Numbered from the stretch's first letter, positions 36,503-46,927 are shown. The stretch: DNA of 64,000 nucleotides from Labilibaculum manganireducens (GCF_002843385.1 NZ_MVDE01000017.1:54805-118804), one strand, 5' to 3'. The notes: generated from the letters alone by a model not told the origin. Program-made: numbers and translations.

Positions 36503-36724
36503 ATGTACTGGACACTTGAATTAGCCACTAAATTAGAAGATGCACCTTGGCCTGCTTCCAAAGATGAATTAATTGATTATGCGATCCGTTCCGGAGCGCC
36601 ATTGGAAGTGATTGAAAACTTGCAGGAAATTGAGGAAGAAGGTGAAATTTTCGAAAGTATTGAAGATATTTGGCCTGATTATCCAAGCAAAGGAGATTTT
36701 CTATTCAACGAAGATGAATATTAA
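36503..36724 (+). CDS. DUF2795 family small protein
   Basis: 73 residues. The start ATG at 36503 gives MYWTLELATKLEDAPWPASK; the same frame stays open upstream into the preceding gene but without matching family sequence. The core is DELIDYAIRSGAPLEVIENLQ and the C-terminus is acidic. DUF2795 proteins are common and conserved in Bacteroidota, and their function is unknown. It ends at a bidirectional terminator. Confidence 0.88.
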   Translation: MYWTLELATKLEDAPWPASKDELIDYAIRSGAPLEVIENLQEIEEEGEIFESIEDIWPDYPSKGDFLFNEDEY

Positions 36725-36729
36725 GATAT

Positions 36730-36762
36730 AAAAAAAGGGACTTTTATAAAGTCCCTTTTTTT
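36730..36762. terminator. Bidirectional terminator
   Basis: A 15-bp stem (36730-36744 / 36748-36762) built on AAAGGGACTTT / AAAGTCCCTTT with a 3-nt loop and flanking A and T runs. It sits between the convergent DUF2795 and OstA-like genes and includes the last bases of the OstA-like stop region. Confidence 0.88.
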
Positions 36763-38324
36763 ATTGGTTTTTTTACGGCTGAATTTAATTTCCGAATTGG
36801 CGTATACTCTTTCCAGATAAATATGTCTTCCTTTGATTTTGGTTGGTATTCTTCAAGCCACTGAAAGTCTTTAAGAAATTTCATTTCCTTTTCTACTTCG
36901 AAGAGGGGATACATATTGCCGTCAGGTTTTTTAAGAAAGATGATTCTATCAATTTTATTTTTTTCGATGAGAATACTGATATTGCTGCTCTTGGCAATAT
37001 TCATTCCCATAATTACCTCCTTGTCAACAGGATAATATAAGGTTTCACCATTGCCTCTAATATCAAGTTTGTAAAGTTTATTGTCTTTAATGTGTCCGAG
37101 CATATTTCTACCTTTTATCTGATTGAAAAAAGTGGTGTCTTCTTTAGCTGTTAAAAAAGAAGATCCTCGAAAATGCAGATAACGAATTGCTTTATTTTGG
37201 GTTTCAATACCAATTGTATCAGCTACCATTTGGTTTTGTTGTGCCCAAAGAACGGGATCATTGAATAATCTGATGGTCGAATCCTGCATGGTATAAACCA
37301 ACGAATCGCAAATTCCCTGCAAATCTGTACGGTAAAATTTCACATGATGAAAAGCCTTAATCCGTTCAAATTTGGCACTGTCTTTTTCAATTTTCAGAGT
37401 GTCCGAATGAAGAAACAGTGAATCACTGTCAGTAATCTGAATAAAGACTGCAGAATCGGTCATAAGAGCCTCCTCTGTATTCTTGAACGTTTCAAGATAA
37501 TTGCCCTTCAATATTAAATTATTCACCGTGTCCCGCAACTCAACATTTTTAAAGATACGGGCCAGTTCGTTGTTTCGATCCAAATAAATACTGTCGCCTT
37601 TAATTTGATACGATTTACTGTCAAGAGTTGTGTTTTTAAAGAACTGAGAGATATTTGATTCTGTATTGTACCAACCATCTTCCGAATATAAGGTTTCTTT
37701 CTCACCAACAATTTTAGTTGGTCCTAAAATAAAAGCAATCTTGCTAACTGTATTGTATTTTAAAGTATCTGAATACAGCGTGTAATCAGTAGTTACAGCT
37801 TTAACATTATCTTTAAAAAACAGCAGCTCTTGTTTTGTATAATACCTTCCAATATCACTGGTAAGAGTATTTTCTGCGTCAACAATTTTGCCGCCGTTAA
37901 AATAGTATCCTACGCTTTCGTTCATGTCAAAATCAAGAAATTGTGTGGTAACGGTAACCGATTTGTTTTTTAGTTTCACGTTATCTCTCATTTCTGCAAA
38001 TTTTGTATTGCCATAATATTTTAGGTAGTCTCCGTATATATGAACGGTGTCGGCATTAATAATATGAACATTGCCAAAAGCCTCTAAAGTGTTTTGCTTT
38101 TCGAATTGATAAGCACTGTCACAATACATTTTTATATCGCCATGTGTAATAAAAACATTGCCTAAAAATTTATTGAGTACAGGATCTGAGTTTCTCACAA
38201 ACTGTACTTCGTCCGAATTTTTGATCAGTACTTTCGATTTCTTTTGAGCAGAAGACGAAATATTTGCCAGGCAGATAATGCCTGTAAGTAATATAAATGT
38301 GTATCGATTAGCTTTGCTAAGCAT
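36744..38324 (-). CDS. OstA/LptA-like organic solvent tolerance domain protein
   Basis: 526 residues with a signal peptide (about 1-26). Repeating beta-strand units such as GNVFITHGDIKMYCDSAYQF, EAFGNVHIINADTVHIYGDY and DNVKLKNKSVTVTTQ match the OstA/LptA jelly-roll domain. Further units continue past residue 300. The family bridges LPS transport across the periplasm. It is the last gene of an apparent minus-strand series that begins with guaB and contains SurA-like chaperones and MoxR, which supports a role in outer-membrane biogenesis. Confidence 0.9.
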   Translation of the reverse strand: MLSKANRYTFILLTGIICLANISSSAQKKSKVLIKNSDEVQFVRNSDPVLNKFLGNVFITHGDIKMYCDSAYQFEKQNTLEAFGNVHIINADTVHIYGDYLKYYGNTKFAEMRDNVKLKNKSVTVTTQFLDFDMNESVGYYFNGGKIVDAENTLTSDIGRYYTKQELLFFKDNVKAVTTDYTLYSDTLKYNTVSKIAFILGPTKIVGEKETLYSEDGWYNTESNISQFFKNTTLDSKSYQIKGDSIYLDRNNELARIFKNVELRDTVNNLILKGNYLETFKNTEEALMTDSAVFIQITDSDSLFLHSDTLKIEKDSAKFERIKAFHHVKFYRTDLQGICDSLVYTMQDSTIRLFNDPVLWAQQNQMVADTIGIETQNKAIRYLHFRGSSFLTAKEDTTFFNQIKGRNMLGHIKDNKLYKLDIRGNGETLYYPVDKEVIMGMNIAKSSNISILIEKNKIDRIIFLKKPDGNMYPLFEVEKEMKFLKDFQWLEEYQPKSKEDIFIWKEYTPIRKLNSAVKKPIKKGTL

Positions 38325-38330
38325 TCTTTT

Positions 38331-39296
38331 TTACTTTAATAGTTCTTGTATGATATTTTCAATACTGATTCCTTCAGCCTCAGCTTTGTAATTCTTCATG
38401 ATTCTATGTCGAAGAATAGATACTGCAACCTCTTTCACGTCTTCAATATCCGGTGAATATTTTCCAGACAGCAAAGCGTTGGTTTTTGCGCCAACCACTA
38501 GATATTGTGATGCTCTGGGGCCTGCTCCCCAATTAATGTATTCGTTGGCCATTCTGTGGGAATGCTCTGTGTTTGGTCTTGTTTTAGCAGCTAAATTAAC
38601 AGCATATTCCAATACGTTTCTATTAATCGGGACTTTCTGAATTAATTTCTGATAGTATAGTATTTGTTCTGCCGACATTATTTTATCAAGAGCAATTTCT
38701 TTGCCGGAAGTTGTGTTCTCAACAATTGCCAACTCGTCTTCAATTTTTGGATAGTCCAGATATATGCTAAACATGAACCGATCCAACTGTGCTTCAGGAA
38801 GGGGATAGGTTCCTTCCTGTTCTATTGGATTCTGCGTAGCGAGGACAAAAAATGGTTTTTTAATTGGATAAGTTTTACCGTTTACAGTAACCATTTGTTC
38901 CTGCATTGCTTCTAAAAGTGCCGACTGAGTCTTTGGAGGAGTCCGGTTTATTTCATCAGCAAGAAGAATGTTTGCAAACAACGGACCTTGAATAAAGTTG
39001 AATTTTCTTTCATTGTTCAATATTTCAGTTCCAATGATATCCGAAGGCATTAAGTCGGGAGTAAACTGAATTCGCTGGTATTTTAAATCAAGAACCTGAG
39101 CTATTGTATTTACTAGAAGTGTTTTAGCTAGGCCGGGAACACCAACAAGTAAGCAGTGCCCATTACTGAAAATGGAGATTAATACTTTTTTGATAATATC
39201 ATCCTGTCCATATATTTTTTTCCTGATTTCAGCAGTTAATTTTTGGTAATCTGCTTGCAGGGCATTTGCAGCTTCAACTTCAGTTTTAAAATTCAT
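38331..39296 (-). CDS. MoxR-family AAA+ ATPase
   Basis: 321 residues. Walker A GVPGLAKT (about 58-65), Walker B LLADEINRTPPKTQSALLEAM, sensor FVLATQNPIEQEGTYPLPEAQLDRF (in pieces) and an Arg finger region are all of MoxR type. MoxR proteins act as chaperones for metal insertion or assembly, usually with VWA/DUF58 partners. None is adjacent here, where it lies between SurA and the OstA-like gene (6-bp gap). Confidence 0.94.
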   Translation of the reverse strand: MNFKTEVEAANALQADYQKLTAEIRKKIYGQDDIIKKVLISIFSNGHCLLVGVPGLAKTLLVNTIAQVLDLKYQRIQFTPDLMPSDIIGTEILNNERKFNFIQGPLFANILLADEINRTPPKTQSALLEAMQEQMVTVNGKTYPIKKPFFVLATQNPIEQEGTYPLPEAQLDRFMFSIYLDYPKIEDELAIVENTTSGKEIALDKIMSAEQILYYQKLIQKVPINRNVLEYAVNLAAKTRPNTEHSHRMANEYINWGAGPRASQYLVVGAKTNALLSGKYSPDIEDVKEVAVSILRHRIMKNYKAEAEGISIENIIQELLK

Positions 39297-39328
39297 AGGA
39301 TTCCTTCTTGATTATTGCCGTTAATAAA

Positions 39329-39354
39329 TCAGACACAGCTTAGGCTGTGTCTGA
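39329..39354 (-). terminator. Hairpin between surA and moxR
   Basis: A perfect 11-bp stem (TCAGACACAGC / GCTGTGTCTGA) with the loop TTAG starts 20 bp after the surA stop. The following minus-strand sequence (TTTATTAAC) is only weakly U-rich, so it may attenuate transcription or protect an mRNA end and is not a certain terminator. Confidence 0.55.
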
Positions 39355-39374
39355 GAATTGTATCGGTATTTTAT

Positions 39375-40727
39375 TTACTTTATCCAGCCTTTGAATCGGA
39401 ATTTAGCATTTTTATAGGTGTCATCAACATGAACATAGGTCTTTTCTTGTTTTTCAGAAATCCATTTGTTCAGGATTTTTTGTTGCTTCTGGCCGGTCAG
39501 CATGTTTTCAAATATGCTCCAATCGTCAGATAGATTTGCTTTATGCGCTTTTGTTTCCGATTTTATTTTAATCACCTTATAAGCTTCCTTGCCGCCTGTA
39601 ACATCCAGAAAAGCTGAAGATATTTCATTTATTTTAAGATCGTTTACAGTTTTAGATACAGCCGGAGGTAAATTGTCTCTTTCGAATTTAGAGGCTCCGG
39701 TATAAGGATTTACGAGTAATCCCCCGTTATTTCTGGTGTCTTTATCATCTGAAAAATAAAAGGCCGCCTCATCAAAATCCATTTTGTCCTCACGAATTAA
39801 ATTGGCAATACTATCCAGCTTATTGATAGCTGCGGTTCTTTTTTCCTCTTCAATTTGAGGTTTTAGAAGAATATGACGAACATTAATACGTTCTCCTTTT
39901 CTGTCAATTAGTTGAATAATATGAAATCCATATTCAGTCTCAACAATTTTCGAAACTTTATCTGTTTTTAAGTTAAAAGCCACATTTGCAAATTCCGGAA
40001 CTAATGAAGATCTGGGTGTATAACCAAGTTCTCCACCTTTTTGTGCACTTCCCGGATCTTCTGAATAAAGAACTGCAAGTGTTGCAAAGCTATCGCCGTT
40101 TAGCACTCTTTCCCTATATCCTCTTAACTTGGTTCTGATTCTGTCTTTTTCATTATCCGAAATCTGAGGGTATTTTACAAGTTGCTGAATTTGAAGTTCT
40201 CCTGGAATAGTGGGCAAACTATCCTGAGGAATAGAATTGTAAAATTCCCGAACTTCGGCAGGAGTAATATGTATGTCTTTTGTGATTTCAGCCTGCATTT
40301 TTTCTTTGATACGTTCGTCGCGGGTGTCATCACGAAGATCGTTTTTCATATCAACAATACTTTTGTTGAAATATTGTTCCAGTTTTTCTTTCGATCCAAT
40401 GCGTTGAATATACATTTCCATCTTGCGCTCCAACTGATCTTCAACTTCCTGGTCTGTTACCTCGATACTATCAATTTGCGCCTGAGCAATCATCAGTTGT
40501 TGAATCAAAAGATCTTCAAATATTTCAGTCTTTAAATCAACACTCCCTGAAGTATATCCCTGAGCCTGCATGCTTAAAAATCTGTTTTCTACATCCGATT
40601 TTAGAACCACTTGATTCCCAACAACAGCAATTACCTTATCTACCACATTATCTTGAGCATTGGCAGAAAAAACGCCAATTAAAATCAAGGCTAAAAGAGT
40701 ATTGAACTTCTTGAAAATGTTATGCAT
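39375..40727 (-). CDS. SurA-like periplasmic peptidyl-prolyl isomerase/chaperone
   Basis: 450 residues with a signal peptide (cleaved after SANA). A SurA N-domain (DKVIAVVGNQVVLKSDVENR) is followed by two parvulin domains, the first around SEDPGSAQKGGELGYTPRSSLVPEF and EYGFHIIQLIDRKGE, the second more degenerate (INVRHILLKP, then an incomplete active site). It chaperones outer-membrane beta-barrel proteins. It is the third of three SurA-type proteins in a row. Confidence 0.93.
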   Translation of the reverse strand: MHNIFKKFNTLLALILIGVFSANAQDNVVDKVIAVVGNQVVLKSDVENRFLSMQAQGYTSGSVDLKTEIFEDLLIQQLMIAQAQIDSIEVTDQEVEDQLERKMEMYIQRIGSKEKLEQYFNKSIVDMKNDLRDDTRDERIKEKMQAEITKDIHITPAEVREFYNSIPQDSLPTIPGELQIQQLVKYPQISDNEKDRIRTKLRGYRERVLNGDSFATLAVLYSEDPGSAQKGGELGYTPRSSLVPEFANVAFNLKTDKVSKIVETEYGFHIIQLIDRKGERINVRHILLKPQIEEEKRTAAINKLDSIANLIREDKMDFDEAAFYFSDDKDTRNNGGLLVNPYTGASKFERDNLPPAVSKTVNDLKINEISSAFLDVTGGKEAYKVIKIKSETKAHKANLSDDWSIFENMLTGQKQQKILNKWISEKQEKTYVHVDDTYKNAKFRFKGWIK

Positions 40728-40737
40728 ATTTTATGGA

Positions 40738-41580
40738 TTAATAAATTTTGAATTTGTTTTTGGATTCAGCATCTCTGTAAATGTTTTCTTCCAAATTTTT
40801 AATAAACTGAATTTTACGTTTGTTTAATAATATTTTTTTAATGTCTTCCTTAACAAAAGGCAAAGGAGCAAGATTGTCTTTTAGTTCAAATTCCTGAATT
40901 TTCACAAAGTAATGATGTGTTGAATCACTTGTTTCATAGTATTTTGTGTGTTTCAGAAATTTAACTTCATCATTTATATTACCTGGAAGTTTATTCAAAA
41001 GTTCCTGAGCATAAATCCAACGATCGCTAAAATTATCAAATTTTGTTGCATTCTGAAAACAGTAGTCCTCTAATTCAGCCCAATCGTCTTCTTTTTCCGA
41101 TTTGTAAAGTTTTTGAATTTTTGAAAGATTAGGAACCGGAATAGGTATTTTTATATATAATGCTTTAAGAATGTTTCGGTTTAAAATGAAATTAGCTGAA
41201 TAACTTCTATAATAATTTTCGATTTCGAATTGACTAATCAGGGTGTCAATTTTCTGTTCTATTAATTGTTGTTGATATTTGTGAATTATTAGTGACGATC
41301 TGTAGTCTTCAACCATTTTACTAACATCTTTATCTTCCTCAGACAGATTGAGTTCTGCTTTTGATATGATGAGTTGTTTTTTAATCCACTGATGTGTGTA
41401 GTTTTGGGCAATAAGAAGGCTGTCATCCTTGCTGATGCCATTTGGAATTACCTCTTTAACAGTACTTAAATAAAGAATGTTGTCGTTTACTTTTGCAACT
41501 GGCTTATCGTTTTCACTTTTATTCGAATTGCATGAATAAAGAATTACAAAAAGTAGTAACAGTAAGGAATGTTTAGTCAT
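40738..41580 (-). CDS. SurA-N-like lipoprotein with degenerate parvulin region
   Basis: 280 residues. The ATG at 41580 gives the lipobox MTKHSLLLLLFVILYSC; an in-frame ATG 15 bp upstream is less suited. The N-terminal portion resembles SurA/PrsA (PVAKVNDNILYLSTVKEVI), followed by long helices. No parvulin catalytic core or GGxLG/GYHI motif is visible, so it is probably a chaperone without isomerase activity. The start overlaps the stop of the upstream isomerase by 8 bp (ATGACTAA). Confidence 0.75.
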   Translation of the reverse strand: MTKHSLLLLLFVILYSCNSNKSENDKPVAKVNDNILYLSTVKEVIPNGISKDDSLLIAQNYTHQWIKKQLIISKAELNLSEEDKDVSKMVEDYRSSLIIHKYQQQLIEQKIDTLISQFEIENYYRSYSANFILNRNILKALYIKIPIPVPNLSKIQKLYKSEKEDDWAELEDYCFQNATKFDNFSDRWIYAQELLNKLPGNINDEVKFLKHTKYYETSDSTHHYFVKIQEFELKDNLAPLPFVKEDIKKILLNKRKIQFIKNLEENIYRDAESKNKFKIY

Positions 41581-43189
41581 TTTGTAGTTGAACAATTTTG
41601 TTTAATGTTGATTGTGAGATTTCAATTTTGTAATTATTTCGCAATTGATCTTCCCAAACTTCTTTTAAATACATTTTGTAATCAGAAGCGACCTCTTGTT
41701 TTATACTTTCAAAATCAACATTGTTGTTGTACCTATTTATTTGGTTTTGATAGAATTCCATCAAACCTTTATTATTTTGTTTTGCCGGCAACCAAACTTT
41801 TTGTTTTGTAATGCCCAAAACCAACACTCTGTTTTCATAATTTTGAATCAGATTTATGAGATCGGTATTGCTCTCAAGTAACTGATTTTTGTAAAAGGCT
41901 AAGATACTATTGTTTGAGAAATTATCGTAAATTCGGTTGATGTATTCTATAAAATTTTCATAAATATCTTTAGATGCCTGCTGGCTAAGATAATTTGCAA
42001 AATCTTCCTGAGTATATTCCTTCCCGGCTATTGTGAAAAGTGGCTCCCATAAATCAGCATAGGCATAATCTAAAATGGAATAAAAATTAGAAAGAAGCAC
42101 TCTGTTTTCTTTAAATTGGTAGTCTTTTTTGATTTTAGCAATCAATTCTTCAGTACTTAGTTTTGAACGACTATCTGATGCAATCAGGTATTGAATTTCT
42201 GCTCTGCAATCGTCTAATGAAGAGTAGTTTTTTTTATCGGTTAATTGTAAAATATGATATCCGAAATTGGTTTTAACGGGTTTCGATATTTCTCCAATTT
42301 CTTTTAATTGAAATGCTGTTTCTTCAATTTTCGGGTGTGTTTCAAATAATCCGAACCAAGGAAGAATTCCACCTGATGGAGCTGATCTTTTATCTTCGGA
42401 ATATTTTGCTAATTGTGCGAAATCAGCACCTTCCATAAGTCTTGTATAAAGCGAATCAATTTTTTGTTTTATTTCCGATTCATTTTCAGGTTGATACTCG
42501 AGTAGTATGTGTCTGATTTTTACTTTCCCAGGATTTGGTATTTTTTCCAGAATTTGAATTATATGGTATCCAAACTGCGTTCTTACGGGTTTTGAAAATT
42601 CGCCCACCTTCAATTTGTAAGCAGTAGATTCGAACCGGTATTCCATGTCAAATGCTGTAAAATAACCTAATTCTCCATTGTTTTCTTTTACAGATTGATC
42701 ATCCGAATTTTTTCGTGCTGTTTTTTCAAATGATTTTCCTTGCAGCAGATCCTGATAAACCTCCTGTGCTTTCTGATAAGCTGCAAGTGTATCGTTAGCC
42801 CGTTTGCTGATTTTTACTAAAATATGTCTCGCTTTAAGAAAATATTGGATCCGGTTGAAAGCTTCCTGAATTTTTTCTTCTGTTATAACTGTAGGGTAAA
42901 GAAACGAATTAAGGGCAATGTCTCTGCTGATTTGTAATTCGTGTTTTACTTCGGGAAGTGTATCAATTCTTAACTTTTTTGCCTCGGTTAATTTAACTTG
43001 AAACAGGATGTAAAGATTCAGAGCTTCTTCTATAGACAACTGATGGTTTGCCTGATATAGGTCTTTAAACTCCTGAGAAGAGAAAGGGGTGTTGTTTATT
43101 GTAAAAAGAGTATCTGCTGGATGTGATTGTCCAAAGCTTGCCATTTGGCAACACAGCATTATTGATAGATAAAAGAATACTCTCTTCAT
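41573..43189 (-). CDS. Periplasmic peptidyl-prolyl isomerase with two parvulin domains
   Basis: 538 residues with a signal peptide (MKRVFFYLSIMLCCQMASFG). Parvulin domain 1 has FLKARHILVKI, NGELGYFTAFDMEYRFE and FGYHIIQILE (about 115-225). Domain 2 has VKIRHILLEY, GGILPWFGLFETHPKIEETAF and FGYHILQLTDK (about 230-330). The C-terminal 190 residues are helical without a known domain. It is the upstream member of the chaperone trio behind guaB. Confidence 0.92.
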   Translation of the reverse strand: MKRVFFYLSIMLCCQMASFGQSHPADTLFTINNTPFSSQEFKDLYQANHQLSIEEALNLYILFQVKLTEAKKLRIDTLPEVKHELQISRDIALNSFLYPTVITEEKIQEAFNRIQYFLKARHILVKISKRANDTLAAYQKAQEVYQDLLQGKSFEKTARKNSDDQSVKENNGELGYFTAFDMEYRFESTAYKLKVGEFSKPVRTQFGYHIIQILEKIPNPGKVKIRHILLEYQPENESEIKQKIDSLYTRLMEGADFAQLAKYSEDKRSAPSGGILPWFGLFETHPKIEETAFQLKEIGEISKPVKTNFGYHILQLTDKKNYSSLDDCRAEIQYLIASDSRSKLSTEELIAKIKKDYQFKENRVLLSNFYSILDYAYADLWEPLFTIAGKEYTQEDFANYLSQQASKDIYENFIEYINRIYDNFSNNSILAFYKNQLLESNTDLINLIQNYENRVLVLGITKQKVWLPAKQNNKGLMEFYQNQINRYNNNVDFESIKQEVASDYKMYLKEVWEDQLRNNYKIEISQSTLNKIVQLQND

Positions 43190-43218
43190 TTAGCAGATTT
43201 AATGTGATCATTGAACCG

Positions 43219-43255
43219 CAAAAAAAATGATAACCTGCACGCGGCAGGCTATCAT
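43219..43255 (-). terminator. Intrinsic terminator of guaB
   Basis: On the minus strand, ATGATAGCCTGC / GCAGGTTATCAT form a stem with one mismatch around a short CGC-type loop, followed by eight Ts. It lies 17 bp past the guaB stop codon. The parvulin gene starts 30 bp later, so the chaperone series needs its own promoter or read-through. Confidence 0.85.
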
Positions 43256-43271
43256 GAAATATCAGATATGA

Positions 43272-44741
43272 CTATCTGCTGTAATTTGGAGCTTCGCGGG
43301 TAATTGCAACATCATGAGGATGACTTTCTGCCATTCCCGAAGCTGTTATTTTCACGAATTTAGCATTGTGAAGTGCTTCGATATTAGGAGCACCACAATA
43401 ACCCATTCCTGCCCTTAGTCCGCCTACCAATTGATAGATAACTTCATAAAGGGTTCCTTTGTAAGGCACACGGGCTACAATTCCTTCAGGAACTAATTTT
43501 TTGATATCATCTTCAGCATCCTGAAAGTAACGGTCTTTTGATCCTTGCTGCATGGCTTCAATGGATCCCATACCCCGGTACGATTTAAATTTACGACCAT
43601 TGTAAATGATCGTTTCTCCCGGTGATTCTTCAACACCTGCAAATAAAGAACCTGCCATAATTGAATCTGCACCGGCAGCAATTGCTTTTACAATATCACC
43701 GGAGTAACGTAAACCACCATCTGCAATTACAGGAACACCTGTTCCTTCAAGGGCTTTGGCAATTTCATAAATCGCGGTAAGCTGAGGCACACCAACACCT
43801 GCAATTACGCGTGTAGTACAAATAGAACCAGGGCCAATCCCAACTTTTACAGCATCAGCACCTGCTTCAACTAAAAATAAAGCGGCTTCAGGAGTTGCAA
43901 TGTTTCCAACAACAAACTGCATGTCGGGAAATCTTTTCTTTGCAATTTTAAGCAGATCGGCTACACCTTTTGTGTGTCCGTGAGCTGTATCGATAATAAT
44001 TGCATCGGCATTTGCATGCACCAATGCTTCAATTCTGTCGAGAGTATCGCCGGAAACACCTACAGCAGCGGCCACTCTTAGTCTCCCTTTTTCATCTTTA
44101 CATGCCAAAGGTTTGTCTTTTGCCTTGGTGATATCTTTATAAGTAACCAGACCGATTAATTTATTGTCGGAATCAATTACTGGTAATTTCTCAATTTTAT
44201 AGGCCTGAAGAATTGCTGCTGCTTTTTCGAGGTCGGTTGAAACCGAAGTCGTCACCAGATTTTCTTTGGTCATTATTTCAGAAATAGGTCGATCCATATC
44301 CAACTCGAAACGAAGATCACGATTGGTTACAATACCTTTTAATGATTTGTCTGATTCAACAACAGGAATGCCGCCAATTTTAAATTCTTTCATTAATGCC
44401 AATGCATCTTTAACTGTTTTGTAGGAAGCAATAGTAATAGGATCATAAATCATCCCATTTTCTGCTCTCTTCACAGTCATAACCTGTTTGGCCTGAGATT
44501 TAATACTCATATTTTTGTGGATAACGCCAATTCCACCTTCACGGGCAATAGAGATGGCTAAAGCCGATTCGGTTACAGTATCCATTGCCGCTGATACAAT
44601 TGGAGTGTTCAGAGTAATGTTACGGGTGAAACGGGTTTTTAGATTTACATCTCTAGGTAATACTTCCGAGTATGCAGGAACTAAAAGTACATCATCAAAA
44701 GTCAGGCCGTCAGAAATAATTTTATCAGAAACAAATGACAT
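43272..44741 (-). CDS. guaB: Inosine-5'-monophosphate dehydrogenase
   Basis: 489 residues, standard length. TIM-barrel halves flank a CBS pair (about 95-215: [35 protein letters not shown]). The catalytic Cys loop is [38 protein letters not shown] and [10 protein letters not shown] are the phosphate-binding and flap regions. It oxidises IMP to XMP in GMP synthesis. Followed by a strong terminator; divergent from recQ. Confidence 0.98.
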   Translation of the reverse strand: MSFVSDKIISDGLTFDDVLLVPAYSEVLPRDVNLKTRFTRNITLNTPIVSAAMDTVTESALAISIAREGGIGVIHKNMSIKSQAKQVMTVKRAENGMIYDPITIASYKTVKDALALMKEFKIGGIPVVESDKSLKGIVTNRDLRFELDMDRPISEIMTKENLVTTSVSTDLEKAAAILQAYKIEKLPVIDSDNKLIGLVTYKDITKAKDKPLACKDEKGRLRVAAAVGVSGDTLDRIEALVHANADAIIIDTAHGHTKGVADLLKIAKKRFPDMQFVVGNIATPEAALFLVEAGADAVKVGIGPGSICTTRVIAGVGVPQLTAIYEIAKALEGTGVPVIADGGLRYSGDIVKAIAAGADSIMAGSLFAGVEESPGETIIYNGRKFKSYRGMGSIEAMQQGSKDRYFQDAEDDIKKLVPEGIVARVPYKGTLYEVIYQLVGGLRAGMGYCGAPNIEALHNAKFVKITASGMAESHPHDVAITREAPNYSR

Positions 44742-44920
44742 TATGCAATAATTTTAGATTTAAATTGCATGCGAAATTACAAAAAAATAGTGGAACAGAG
44801 ATTGTTCTGAATTCTAAAAAGTGTTAATTAGTTGATTCATTTCAAAAGTTACTATTTTTAATTTGTTATTTATCTTTCAAAATCATGTTTTTTTAATCAA
44901 ATTACTTGTAATTCAGTTCA

Positions 44921-46828
44921 ATGGATCGTTTTAACGGGATTCTAAAAAAATATTGGGGTTATGTAGGTTTCCGACCTTTGCAGGATGAGATTATTAAATC
45001 TGTTGCAGATGGGAAGGATACGCTTGGTTTAATGCCAACAGGAGGAGGGAAGTCATTAACTTTTCAGATTCCGGCATTGGCAATGGAAGGGATATGCCTT
45101 GTTGTTTCTCCTCTGGTAGCTCTAATGAAAGATCAGGTACAAAACCTAAAAGACAAAGGCATTAAGGCTGAACTTCTGTATTCAGGATTGACACATAAAG
45201 AAATTGAAATTATTCTGGATAAATGTTTATTCGGAAATATTAAATTTCTGTATATCTCGCCTGAGCGGATAGGTTCAGATTTATTTCAAATAAAATTAAG
45301 ACAGATGAATGTTTGTCTGATTGCAGTTGATGAATCGCATTGTATATCGCAATGGGGTTATGATTTTCGGCCTGCTTACTTAAAAATCACACATTTGCGG
45401 GAGTTGCTTCCCGAAGTGTCGGTTTTGGCTTTAACAGCCACGGCAACCCCTGATGTAGTTAATGATATTCAGGATAAACTGGGATTTAAGGAGAAGAACG
45501 TTTTTCGAAAGAGTTTTGAACGTAAGAATTTAATTTACCTGGTTAGGGAGGTTGAGGATAAAAAGAGATATCTGCTTAAAATATTCAGCAAGCAGAGGGG
45601 GAGTTCGGTTGTATATGTTCGAAGCAGAAAAAGGTGTAAGGAATTAGCTGAGTTTTTAAAAACAAACAATATTAGGGCGGAATATTATCACGCCGGCTTA
45701 TCAAATGAGGTGAAGGATCTCCGTCAGGACAGATGGAAAAGAGGCATTTTTCAGGTTATGGTTGCGACCAATGCTTTCGGAATGGGTATTGATAAAGCCG
45801 ATGTACGAACCGTAGTTCATATGGATTTGCCCGATTCGTTGGAAGCTTATTTTCAGGAGGCGGGTCGTGCCGGTCGCGATGGGAAAAAAGCCTTTGCTGT
45901 ATTGTTGTATTCGAAGCCGGACAGAGTGCAATTGTTGAAACGGATTTCTACTTCGTTTCCTGAAAAAGAGACGATTAAAAGAGTGTATCAATCGGTGGGG
46001 AACTTTTTGCAGGTTGCCGAGGGGGCTGGAAAGGATGCTGTTTTCGATTTCGATTTAGCTTTGTTTTGCCATAATTTTAAATTTAATGTGCTTCAGGCTT
46101 TTAACAGTTTAAAGGTTTTGCAAAGAGCTGGATATTTAGAGCTTACAGATGATTTGGAACACGAATCGAGAATACATTTTCGAATTGAAAGAGATGATTT
46201 GTATAAATTTCAGGTGGCCAATAAAGATTTTGATGCGTTTATAAAAGTTCTTCTTCGGTCTTTTACCGGTTTATTTACCGATTTTGTTCCTGTTAATATT
46301 GATTTACTGGCAAAACGGATAAAAACTTCCAAGGAGTTGATTATTTCTTATTTAAAAGAATTATCGAAATATAAGGTGATTCAATACATTCCAAGAAAAA
46401 AGACACCGTTTATTATTTATACACAGGAACGATTACCGCTCAATTTTATAAAGTTTACGAAAGAAGTTTATCAGGATCGAAAGGAAAATTTATCTCAGAA
46501 AATTAATGCAGTAATTAATTACGCTGAAACAACAACCATTTGTCGGTCGAAATATTTGTTGGAGTATTTCGGACAAAAATATGCTCCTGAATGCGGGCAG
46601 TGTGACATTTGCAAAGAGGCGGAAGGACATGACTTAAGCAAGGACGAGTTTGCTAAGATTTATAATGAAATTTGCGCCACATTGGGCAAGGAAACTTTAT
46701 GTGTTGATGAGATTATTAAAGTGTCGAAATACTCAGAAGAATCTGTTTTGGAGGTGATTCGTTTTTTGAAAGACAATGATGAGCTTGAGTCCTTAGATGG
46801 CAATCGTGTTCGTTATATCTCCTTTTAA
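44921..46828 (+). CDS. RecQ-family ATP-dependent DNA helicase
   Basis: 635 residues. Motifs: Q/0 YWGYVGFRPLQDEII, Walker A MPTGGGKS, DESHCISQWGYDFRP, LTATATP, MVATNAFGMGIDKADVR and QEAGRAGRDG. A zinc-binding RQC region follows with CRSKYLLEYFGQ ... CGQCDIC. No HRDC domain is apparent; the C-terminal about 60 residues are a short winged-helix-like segment. The gene is of the shorter Bacteroidota RecQ type. It unwinds recombination and replication intermediates. Confidence 0.96.
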   Translation: MDRFNGILKKYWGYVGFRPLQDEIIKSVADGKDTLGLMPTGGGKSLTFQIPALAMEGICLVVSPLVALMKDQVQNLKDKGIKAELLYSGLTHKEIEIILDKCLFGNIKFLYISPERIGSDLFQIKLRQMNVCLIAVDESHCISQWGYDFRPAYLKITHLRELLPEVSVLALTATATPDVVNDIQDKLGFKEKNVFRKSFERKNLIYLVREVEDKKRYLLKIFSKQRGSSVVYVRSRKRCKELAEFLKTNNIRAEYYHAGLSNEVKDLRQDRWKRGIFQVMVATNAFGMGIDKADVRTVVHMDLPDSLEAYFQEAGRAGRDGKKAFAVLLYSKPDRVQLLKRISTSFPEKETIKRVYQSVGNFLQVAEGAGKDAVFDFDLALFCHNFKFNVLQAFNSLKVLQRAGYLELTDDLEHESRIHFRIERDDLYKFQVANKDFDAFIKVLLRSFTGLFTDFVPVNIDLLAKRIKTSKELIISYLKELSKYKVIQYIPRKKTPFIIYTQERLPLNFIKFTKEVYQDRKENLSQKINAVINYAETTTICRSKYLLEYFGQKYAPECGQCDICKEAEGHDLSKDEFAKIYNEICATLGKETLCVDEIIKVSKYSEESVLEVIRFLKDNDELESLDGNRVRYISF

Positions 46829-46927
46829 CTCTTGTTTTTATTCTTTTATAAGCAGTAGTATATTACTATTCTGCCAAATATTCGTAAAATCTTGTTATTT
46901 TTGCATGCTTATAGTATTAGATAGAAG

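Noticed and set aside
46896..46903. Full promoter call before the DUF5063 gene
   Set aside because: TATTTTTG fits the -7 box but no TTG is found at 17-21 nt upstream, so it is only mentioned with the gene.
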